Part shown: one piece after another, positions 1-5,849 of the stretch | Position numbering within the stretch: position 1 is the stretch's first letter | Layout: each line of letters starts with the position of its first letter | NCBI GenBank assembly: GCA_017646185.1 | Contig: JAGCNA010000319.1 | Location: 1 to 25,552 of the forward strand | Length of the DNA stretch: 25,552 bases | Reading direction: 5' to 3' | Source: Clostridia bacterium | GTDB lineage: Bacteria > Bacillota > Clostridia > Oscillospirales > CAG-382 | Notes under the pieces: generated by a model | Told to the model about the DNA's origin: nothing | What the model saw: the letters and a program-made list of their open reading frames with translations, nothing else | Databases searched by the model: none | Position numbers and translations under genes: made by a program

Positions 1-491
1 ACACGGGTAATATCACCCATCTTTGCAAGGAGCATTTCGCTTTTTTCATCAAGCACGTGGGCTCTTCCTCTCGAAATATCCTCAAGCATGTGGCGGTAGG
101 TTGCGAGTCCCTCATATTCCATATACTGCTTTAAGGTTTCTTCGGGGATCGCCAGAATCTCGGGCTCGATAAAGGAGCAAACGGTGCCCAGCTTTACAAG
201 CAGAGTCATTGCCTTTGCTTCCATCTCCTGCGCTTCGTTGTCGCCGTTGTCGGCGCTCTTGTAGAGCATTGCGTAGATGTAGGGAAGCTCTGCTGCCTGA
301 TTAGCCTTTGCAAGAAGGTCCATCGCATTTCTAAGGCTTTCCGCACTTTCGCCCAAAGTGCCTTTAAGTGCGGGAATCGTGTCCGCAATCTTATCCGCTT
401 CTGCCAGGGCTGCTTCCCAAGCCTTGTTATCGGCATAAATGTGGGTGAAATCCCAAGTAAATTCGGGGTTCATTTCTTTTCTGCTCTTCAT
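1..491 (-). CDS. pepF: Oligoendopeptidase F (M3 family), N-terminal part, cut by window edge
   Basis: Translating the minus strand from an ATG at 491-489 gives an open frame of 163 codons to the window edge, so only the N-terminal part of a roughly 600-residue protein is present. It begins MKSRKEMNPEFTWDFTHIYA, typical of oligoendopeptidase F, and continues with the helical N-terminal domain (Leu/Ala/Glu-rich, then RHMLEDISRGRAHVLDEKSE around residues 134-153). PepF is a cytoplasmic zinc peptidase of the thimet family that degrades short peptides; its HExxH zinc site lies beyond the edge and cannot be checked. An AAGGAG ribosome binding site sits just upstream. It is the third gene of a minus-strand operon, 12 bases after the membrane-protein gene. 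Family assignment is by overall pattern; confidence is fairly high. Confidence 0.82.
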   Translation of the reverse strand, partial: MKSRKEMNPEFTWDFTHIYADNKAWEAALAEADKIADTIPALKGTLGESAESLRNAMDLLAKANQAAELPYIYAMLYKSADNGDNEAQEMEAKAMTLLVKLGTVCSFIEPEILAIPEETLKQYMEYEGLATYRHMLEDISRGRAHVLDEKSEMLLAKMGDITR

Positions 492-503
492 TTTTAACTC
501 CTT

Positions 504-1526
504 TTAGTTATATAAGAAATTGTCTTTTATAAAATGCTTGTCAAGATTATCCTGCCTGCGGTCAAATACGTTTCCGCAGTTATATTTTACTTTTGCCCGG
601 CAGAACGGTGAGTCGGTATATACCTCCTGCATAGGATAAAGCCCCCAGCCGCCGCCTCTGAAAATAATTTTGTCTGTGTCGATACCTGCGTTTTTCAAAG
701 CTTTTCTGTATTCACTGCAGGTTTTTAAAAATCCCTCGGGGTCAGTAAGCGCCCCCAGATATACGGAAAACACCATATCCTCGCATCTGTCGGTATTATC
801 GGGGTAGGTGATTGTCGCCCCGTTGGGATAACAGTTGATCCGTTCGGAAACTACGGTAAAGGATCCGTCGGGAAATGCTTTTCGTAAAATTCCCGCAACC
901 TTTGCTCTTTCTTCGTCCATAAGAAGATATTCAGTCTTTTTTGCGTATCCGTCAAACACTACTTTATCGCAGACAGTCAGCATTCCGTGTGCTTCGGCAT
1001 AGGCTTCGGAAACAATTTCTCTCTGCCATGTGCGGGTAAGAAAATCGTATTCCAATTTTCCGATTATCTCGTTTTCGCTGTTTGCGTAGGTGTTTTCAAT
1101 GTAATTATCGGAAACGTTTACTGCGTTGAAATATGTAACAAGATTTCCGCCGAACACGAGCTGCAGGGCTACCGCCGCACCGAGAGGAAATACAGCACAA
1201 AAACGCACTTTTTCCTTTTTAATAAGACTTATACCGCAATCACATAAAAATGCTGTAGCGCCGCATATAACTCCGTATATGATGATATTCGGCACCTCTG
1301 ACGCATATCCTGCGGAAATAAGCATTCCGCATACCGCAAAAAACGCTGTCTTAACGCCTCTTTTGGGGAACAGGAGTCCTGCGCATATTCCGCACAGAGG
1401 TAAAATGGGAAGGGCGGTAAGCACACCTGCGGAGGGCACTATGCACGCCGCACCGATAAACCCCAGCAATGCGCAAATTACGGGTCCTCCCAAGGTTTTG
1501 TAAAGCTTTTTCAGTTTATCTTTCAT
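504..1526 (-). CDS. Unrecognised membrane protein with large C-terminal soluble domain
   Basis: I do not recognise this 340-residue protein. A short basic N-terminus (MKDKLKKLYK) is followed by about five hydrophobic segments between residues 15 and 131, rich in Gly, Ala and Cys, then a soluble domain of about 205 residues with no obvious catalytic motif. That domain includes a YPNGATITYPDNTDR stretch and a glycine-rich FRGGGWGLYP stretch near residue 290, and it ends in a basic and acidic tail. The start is supported by a GGAGG site six or seven bases upstream. Its ATG overlaps the TGA of the RNHCP gene in an ATGA arrangement, indicating translational coupling. pepF follows after 12 bases. 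The helix count places it in the cytoplasmic membrane, but orientation and role are unknown. Confidence 0.75.
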   Translation of the reverse strand: MKDKLKKLYKTLGGPVICALLGFIGAACIVPSAGVLTALPILPLCGICAGLLFPKRGVKTAFFAVCGMLISAGYASEVPNIIIYGVICGATAFLCDCGISLIKKEKVRFCAVFPLGAAVALQLVFGGNLVTYFNAVNVSDNYIENTYANSENEIIGKLEYDFLTRTWQREIVSEAYAEAHGMLTVCDKVVFDGYAKKTEYLLMDEERAKVAGILRKAFPDGSFTVVSERINCYPNGATITYPDNTDRCEDMVFSVYLGALTDPEGFLKTCSEYRKALKNAGIDTDKIIFRGGGWGLYPMQEVYTDSPFCRAKVKYNCGNVFDRRQDNLDKHFIKDNFLYN

Positions 1527-1858
1527 CTTTTTCCTCCGCGGGGTATATTATATGGGTTTGTATATTCGATAAGCAATCGCATATCGTCGTCATTTTGTTT
1601 TCCGTTCACTCGCTCAAACCCGCATTTACGGCACTTGTGCTTTATAACGAATCCCCGTTTTGCTTCCGTGCGTACCTCTATCGGGTCCATAACGGCGCCG
1701 CATTCGCTGGCTCTGTCGCCGGGATTAACGTCCACGTGTCTGGAACATAAGCAAAAAGGACAATGATTGCGCGAAGAATATCCCAAAGGCGGAACTTCTT
1801 TTCCGCAGTTCAAGCAAATAAAGCCGCTGTCATTCTTTGCAAACAATGTGTTTTCCAT
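1523..1858 (-). CDS. RNHCP-domain zinc-binding protein
   Basis: This 111-residue protein contains the diagnostic RNHCP sequence (residues 30-34) of the small RNHCP-domain family. Cysteine pairs at C15/C18, C33/C36, and C76/C79, plus C38 and C53, suggest zinc-ribbon or knuckle folding; the family is small, cytoplasmic and functionally uncharacterised, and binding to nucleic acid is only a guess from the zinc pattern. The start ATG (1858-1856) has a GGAGG site upstream. It is the first gene of the minus-strand operon, about 45 bases downstream of a predicted start site from the divergent promoter, and its stop overlaps the start of the membrane-protein gene by four bases. Confidence 0.85.
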   Translation of the reverse strand: MENTLFAKNDSGFICLNCGKEVPPLGYSSRNHCPFCLCSRHVDVNPGDRASECGAVMDPIEVRTEAKRGFVIKHKCRKCGFERVNGKQNDDDMRLLIEYTNPYNIPRGGKR

Positions 1859-1888
1859 CTAAACCTCCAATTTGTTTACAAAATACTG

Positions 1889-1917
1889 TTTACTTTTTCT
1901 TATCTTTCTATTATAAT
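1889..1917 (+). promoter_or_regulatory. Sigma-A-type promoter for the DUF1385-prmC genes
   Basis: On the plus strand TTTACT (1889-1894) is followed by a 17-base spacer and a perfect TATAAT (1912-1917). The -35 is only a moderate match to TTGACA. Start near 1924 would give a leader of about 30 bases containing GGGAG at 1942-1946 ahead of the ATG at 1955. It overlaps the opposing promoter through the palindrome CTATTATAATAG at 1908-1919. Confidence 0.65.
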
Positions 1918-1938
1918 AGCAAAATGTTAATATTTCAA
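1910..1938 (-). promoter_or_regulatory. Sigma-A-type promoter for the minus-strand RNHCP operon
   Basis: Read on the minus strand, TTGAAA (plus positions 1938-1933) is followed after exactly 17 bases by a perfect TATAAT (1915-1910). Transcription would begin near 1903, giving a leader of about 45 bases with the GGAGG site before the ATG at 1858. The -10 box shares bases with a plus-strand -10. Confidence 0.75.
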
Positions 1939-1954
1939 GACGGGAGTCAAAATA

Positions 1955-3016
1955 ATGTCAAATAAATCCCATAATATATCCTGCCGTTTGGGCAGAGTAG
2001 GCGGAAGCGCTCTTATGGAGGGCGTAATGATGAAAAGCGGTCCGGACGTGGCTATGGCTGTACGCCGTACCGATAACGGAAAAATCACCGTACGTAAAAA
2101 GAAATACAAGTCCATTAAAGAAAAGTGCGTGCTTTTAAGACTGCCCATCATAAGAGGCATAGTCAATTTCGTGGAAACTATGGTGCTTTCCATGGGAACC
2201 ATGACCGAAGCTACCGAGCTTTTGGGACTTGACGAAGCAGAGCCCGAAGGAAAGTTTGATAAATGGCTTACAGAGAAAATGGGCGATAAGATGATGCAGA
2301 TCGTGTCTGCTGTCTCCGTTGTGCTGGGCGTTGCACTTGCTCTGGTTCTTTTTATGTGGCTGCCTTCGTTTATAACCGACCTTATCTTCAACGTGGATGC
2401 GGATGAATTCAATTTCGCCGCCCGCTGTGTTGACGGCGGATTGAAGATACTTATCTTTATCGGTTATATCGGGTTCACATCGCTTATTCCCGATATAAAG
2501 CGTGTGTATATGTATCACGGCGCAGAGCACAAGAGTATTGCCTGCTATGAATCCGGCGATGAGCTTACCGTGGAAAACGTGCGCAAGCACACCCGTTTCC
2601 ATCCCCGTTGCGGCACTTCCTTTATGTTTTTGGTAATTATCGTTTCCATACTCGTAAACTCCCTGCTTCTGTGGGGCATAAGCGCTCTGTTTCCCATGGC
2701 ACCCGTAGGGGAGAGATGGTTTATCGTGCTTGCAAAGCTTATTGCTCTTCCTTTGGTTGTAGGTATAGATTACGAATACGTAATGTACGCCGGAAAGCAC
2801 GAAAACTTTTTCACAAAGATCTTTTCCGCACCCGGCTTGTGGATGCAGAGAATCACCACCCGTGAGCCTGAGGACGATATGATGGAAGTGGCTATTTGTT
2901 CCATTAAATCCGCACTTCCCGAAGAATTCCCCGAATTCGAAGTTCCCACCGAAGAAGCTTTAAACGCTTCCGAGGAAGCAGAAAATCAACCCGAAACCAC
3001 GGAGGAAACCGTATGA
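1955..3016 (+). CDS. DUF1385 family membrane protein (YqhQ-like)
   Basis: The 353-residue product opens with a region (GGSALMEGVMMKSG, residues 16-29) characteristic of DUF1385 proteins such as Bacillus subtilis YqhQ. Four hydrophobic stretches are visible, roughly at residues 120-142, 165-180, 223-245 and 253-275. Between the second and third lies a conserved polar block: HGAEHK at 188-193 and RFHPRCGTSF with H216 and C219, which could bind metal. The acidic C-terminal tail from about residue 310 is low complexity. The biochemical function of the family is unknown. The start has GGGAG nine bases upstream, and the stop overlaps the prmC start as ATGA. DUF1385 next to prmC is a common arrangement in Clostridia, often with prfA, which is absent here. 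Confidence 0.9.
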   Translation: MSNKSHNISCRLGRVGGSALMEGVMMKSGPDVAMAVRRTDNGKITVRKKKYKSIKEKCVLLRLPIIRGIVNFVETMVLSMGTMTEATELLGLDEAEPEGKFDKWLTEKMGDKMMQIVSAVSVVLGVALALVLFMWLPSFITDLIFNVDADEFNFAARCVDGGLKILIFIGYIGFTSLIPDIKRVYMYHGAEHKSIACYESGDELTVENVRKHTRFHPRCGTSFMFLVIIVSILVNSLLLWGISALFPMAPVGERWFIVLAKLIALPLVVGIDYEYVMYAGKHENFFTKIFSAPGLWMQRITTREPEDDMMEVAICSIKSALPEEFPEFEVPTEEALNASEEAENQPETTEETV

Positions 3017-3873
3017 ATATAGGCGAATACAGATACGAGCTTAAAAAAACTCTGACCGAAGGCTGCTCCGAAGACAGCGCAAGAGAGATAACGGAAATAA
3101 TAGATATTTTGCTTTGCCACCATCTTGATATACCCAGAAACCGTTTGTATCTTAAGCTGGAGGAAAACGTGCCCTCAACTCTGCCCGCAAATATGTCGGA
3201 CAGTCTGGGACAGATCGCCATGGGTGTGCCCGTTCAGTACGTTATGGGAAGCTGTTGGTTTTACGGCAGAGAGATAAAAGTCGGCCCCGGTGTGTTTATT
3301 CCCCGTGCAGATACGGAAATACTTGCACAAGCGGCAATCAAAGCTATTCCCAAGGACGGCTGCTTTGCGGATATCTGTTCGGGAAGCGGATGTATTTCCG
3401 CCGCTGTTGCTTCCGAAAGACCAGACGTGCGCGGTTTCGCTTTGGAGCTTTCAAGAAAAGCAATTCCTTATACAGAGGAAAACCTTAAAGATCTTCCCAA
3501 CGTAACCGTAAAGAGATTTGACGCTCTGGATACCGAAGATTACGAAGCGTTGGTAACCGCAAACGGAAAACAGTTTGATCTTGTTTTGAGCAATCCTCCC
3601 TACATACCTACAGACGATATTTCTTCTCTGGATGCAAACGTGCTTTCCGAGCCCGAGACTGCTCTTGACGGAGGCGAGGACGGACTGCGTTTTTACAGAG
3701 AGATAACCAGACATCTGCCCATTATTCTTTCTCCCGAAGGCGTAATTTGCTATGAGGTGGGTATCGGTCAGGCAGAGGATGTTTCCGCAATTCTTAAGGC
3801 GGCAGGCTTCTCTGTAGCCGTTCTGAGAGATCTCCACGGTATCGACCGTGTAGTTTTAGGAAAAAAGTCTTAA
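3013..3873 (+). CDS. prmC: Peptide chain release factor N5-glutamine methyltransferase
   Basis: PrmC (HemK) methylates the glutamine of the GGQ motif of release factors RF1 and RF2 using S-adenosylmethionine, raising termination efficiency in the cytoplasm. This 286-residue protein has the usual helical N-terminal release-factor-binding domain (about 1-95), the FIPRADTE motif around residue 96, an SAM-binding glycine motif CSGSGC at 122-127, and the catalytic NPPY at 194-197. Length is normal for the family. The ATG has GGAGG six bases upstream and overlaps the DUF1385 stop by four bases. prfA, the usual neighbour encoding its substrate, does not follow. A separate promoter begins eight bases after its stop. 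Confidence 0.95.
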   Translation: MNIGEYRYELKKTLTEGCSEDSAREITEIIDILLCHHLDIPRNRLYLKLEENVPSTLPANMSDSLGQIAMGVPVQYVMGSCWFYGREIKVGPGVFIPRADTEILAQAAIKAIPKDGCFADICSGSGCISAAVASERPDVRGFALELSRKAIPYTEENLKDLPNVTVKRFDALDTEDYEALVTANGKQFDLVLSNPPYIPTDDISSLDANVLSEPETALDGGEDGLRFYREITRHLPIILSPEGVICYEVGIGQAEDVSAILKAAGFSVAVLRDLHGIDRVVLGKKS

Positions 3874-3881
3874 TAAAAGTG

Positions 3882-3910
3882 TTGACAATAAAAAAAGAAT
3901 GTACTATTAT
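3882..3910 (+). promoter_or_regulatory. Strong sigma-A-type promoter for the trmH-dprA-topA series
   Basis: A perfect TTGACA (3882-3887), a 17-base A-rich spacer and TATTAT (3905-3910) form a near-consensus vegetative promoter. Start near 3917 is 39 bases ahead of the ATG at 3956, which supports that start over the longer TTG frame beginning at 3935. Confidence 0.85.
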
Positions 3911-3927
3911 TTATATTAATAATAGTA
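3902..3927. repeat. Perfect 10-bp inverted repeat overlapping the -10 box
   Basis: TACTATTATT (3902-3911) and AATAATAGTA (3918-3927) are exact reverse complements around a six-base loop, followed at 3930-3936 by a run of seven T. The left arm contains the -10 box of the promoter and the expected start site falls in the loop. It may be an operator for a repressor or a weak AT-rich hairpin ending readthrough from prmC; the sequence does not decide between them. Confidence 0.6.
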
Positions 3928-3945
3928 TATTTTTTTGTTTTGGAT

Positions 3946-3950
3946 AGGAG
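3946..3950 (+). promoter_or_regulatory. Ribosome binding site fixing the trmH start
   Basis: AGGAG ends five bases before the ATG at 3956. The frame is open back to a TTG at 3935, but that codon lies upstream of this site and has no ribosome binding site of its own, so the shorter 260-residue protein is preferred. Confidence 0.8.
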
Positions 3951-3955
3951 CGCAA

Positions 3956-4738
3956 ATGAAGGTCATAACCTCCAGAAACAATGAACGGATAAAAGATGTG
4001 GTTCGCCTGCGGGACCGTAAGGCGCGCACGGAAAGCGGTCTGTTTTTCATAGAGGGCATTCATCTCGCGGAAGAGTATATACGTCATTGCGGTTTTCCTC
4101 TTGAAGTTTATTTTACCGAGAAAGCGTATAACTCCTACAGAGATTTTTTTGCGTCTTTGCCCGAAGACATTCTGTGCTCTGTAAGCGACAGCGTTTTTGA
4201 AAAGATATCAACCGAATCTTCCCCCCAAGGGGTAATATGCGTTTGCAAAGCTTGTTCTTTTCCGCAATCACTTCCCGAAAAAGGTTCGTTTTTGTTTTTG
4301 GAATCCGTAAGAGATACGGGAAATCTGGGCACCATAATCCGTACCGCCGTTTCTTTGGGGGTGGAGGGGATCGTTCTCTCACCCGATTGTGCGGATATAT
4401 ATAATCCCAAGACGCTCCGCGCCTCCATGGGCGCGGTGTTTGCCGCAGATATATTTATGCCCGCCGAATTCTCTGCCGCAGTAACATCGGCAAAAAAATA
4501 CGGTAAGGTGTATGCAACTGCACTTTACGATAATTCCCTTGAGCTTGGCAAGTTTAAGGTTTGTAAAAACGATAGCTTTATTATCGGCAACGAGGGGCAG
4601 GGAATAACCGAAGAAATAAGAAGCCTTGCGGACAACACGGTTATCATTCCCATGACGGGAAAAACAGAAAGCTTAAATGCCGCCGCTGCCGCCGCTATCA
4701 TCATCTGGGAAATGACACGGAGTTATAATGGACGTTAG
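3956..4738 (+). CDS. TrmH/SpoU-family RNA 2'-O-ribose methyltransferase
   Basis: This 260-residue enzyme belongs to the SPOUT (SpoU/TrmH) class, which uses a knotted SAM-binding fold to methylate ribose 2'-OH groups in rRNA or tRNA. An N-terminal substrate-binding domain (about 1-95, with the FFIEGIHLAEE segment) precedes the catalytic domain. All three SpoU motifs are visible: NLGTIIRTA at 123-131, IGNEGQG around 210-216, and the ESLN block at 238-241. The layout resembles clostridial and bacillar YsgA-type 23S rRNA methyltransferases, but the target nucleotide cannot be read from sequence. It is first after the 3882 promoter, and its end overlaps dprA by 11 bases. Confidence 0.92.
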   Translation: MKVITSRNNERIKDVVRLRDRKARTESGLFFIEGIHLAEEYIRHCGFPLEVYFTEKAYNSYRDFFASLPEDILCSVSDSVFEKISTESSPQGVICVCKACSFPQSLPEKGSFLFLESVRDTGNLGTIIRTAVSLGVEGIVLSPDCADIYNPKTLRASMGAVFAADIFMPAEFSAAVTSAKKYGKVYATALYDNSLELGKFKVCKNDSFIIGNEGQGITEEIRSLADNTVIIPMTGKTESLNAAAAAAIIIWEMTRSYNGR

Positions 4739-5840
4739 ATTGTATTACATCTGGCTCCAGCGTGTGTGCGGAGCCGCCAACAGACTTACAGACCTGTTGT
4801 TTGATAAATTCCCCTCCGCTGCGGAAATATACGAATGCAGAGATTTTTCCTTTTTGCCCAAGGGCTATGCCCGTTACGAGAGCAGACTTTGCAATAAAGA
4901 TCTTTCCGAATCCTTTGAAATATATAAATCCTGCATAAACAGAGGGATACGGTTCGTTACTTATCACGACGAGGATTTTCCCGAAGCCTTGCGTAACATA
5001 CCCGATCCTCCCGTTATGCTGTTTTACTATGGGGATATTTCCCGTCTCAAAAACAAGCAATCGGTAGCAATGGTCGGCACCCGTACCTGCACAGAAGCGG
5101 GTATGGAATATGCCAAAACCTATGCAGAAAGCTTTTCAAAAGCGGGAGTTACCGTTATAAGCGGTCTTGCAAAGGGAATAGACAGTATCGCAAACAACGC
5201 CGCTTTGTTAAACGGCGGAGTTTCCGTGGGTGTTTTGGGCACCCCCATAGATAAAGTATACCCGCCCGAAAACGTGCGGCTGTTCCACGCTATGTATAAA
5301 AACGGCGTAGTTATAAGCGAGTATTCGCCGGGTGCGGACGTTGGCAGATTTTCATTCCCTGCACGTAACAGAATAATAAGCGCACTTTCCGATTGTACGC
5401 TGGTGGTTGAAGCCGCAGAAGGAAGCGGAGCGCTTATTACCGCAAAGCGAGCCATACAGCAGGGTAAGCCGGTATATTTTATAGCCGGCAGGGTTACCGC
5501 AATGTTAGAGGGTGCGGTTTCAGTTTCCTCTCCCGCAGAAGTGATGGAGCGTTTGCAGTTAAACGATCCCACGTTAAGGATTCCCACCACTGCGTATACC
5601 GTAACCAAAACTAAAAGCTACGGGCGTAAAATCACACAGCCCCGTGAGATAAAAAACAACGAAACGGATGAGCTGGGTCTGCTTAAGATTATAAGCGCAG
5701 GTCCCGTTACCGCTTCCGAACTTGCGGATAAAACCGGAGTTTCTATAGACAGAATTTACGAACTGCTTACCATGCTGGAGCTTGACGGCGCAATAATCTC
5801 CGCCGCAGGCGGCAGATACGTTAAAGCAGGTAAGCAATAA
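4728..5840 (+). CDS. dprA: DNA-processing protein DprA/Smf
   Basis: DprA binds incoming single-stranded DNA during natural transformation and loads RecA; in many Clostridia it is conserved where competence is unproven. The 370-residue protein shows an N-terminal SAM-like helical segment (about 1-60), a Rossmann-fold core with SGLAKGID starting at residue 145, GVLGTPIDKVYPPEN, SFPARNRIIS and the VVEAAEGSGALITA segment, and a C-terminal winged helix (about 310-368: ASELADKTGV and LLTMLELDG). The start overlaps the trmH-family gene by 11 bases and has CGGAG six bases upstream. topA follows after nine bases, the frequent dprA-topA pairing of Bacillota. Confidence 0.95.
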   Translation: MDVRLYYIWLQRVCGAANRLTDLLFDKFPSAAEIYECRDFSFLPKGYARYESRLCNKDLSESFEIYKSCINRGIRFVTYHDEDFPEALRNIPDPPVMLFYYGDISRLKNKQSVAMVGTRTCTEAGMEYAKTYAESFSKAGVTVISGLAKGIDSIANNAALLNGGVSVGVLGTPIDKVYPPENVRLFHAMYKNGVVISEYSPGADVGRFSFPARNRIISALSDCTLVVEAAEGSGALITAKRAIQQGKPVYFIAGRVTAMLEGAVSVSSPAEVMERLQLNDPTLRIPTTAYTVTKTKSYGRKITQPREIKNNETDELGLLKIISAGPVTASELADKTGVSIDRIYELLTMLELDGAIISAAGGRYVKAGKQ

Positions 5841-5849
5841 GGAGAATAT

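Noticed and set aside
206..436. A 76-codon minus-strand frame within the pepF fragment
   Set aside because: A different minus-strand frame starting at 491 encodes a convincing oligoendopeptidase F N-terminus with a ribosome binding site.
1126..1503. Plus-strand 125-codon frame opposite the unrecognised membrane protein
   Set aside because: The minus-strand frame has a good ribosome binding site, coupled junctions and clear membrane helices; the plus frame has none of these.
2135..2800. A 221-codon open frame antisense to the DUF1385 gene
   Set aside because: No initiation signals or domain pattern; the sense protein is a clear family member.
4724..4729. TATAAT hexamer over the dprA start codon as an internal promoter
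   Set aside because: The -35 position (about 4701-4706) reads TCATCT, a poor match, and the transcript would be leaderless.
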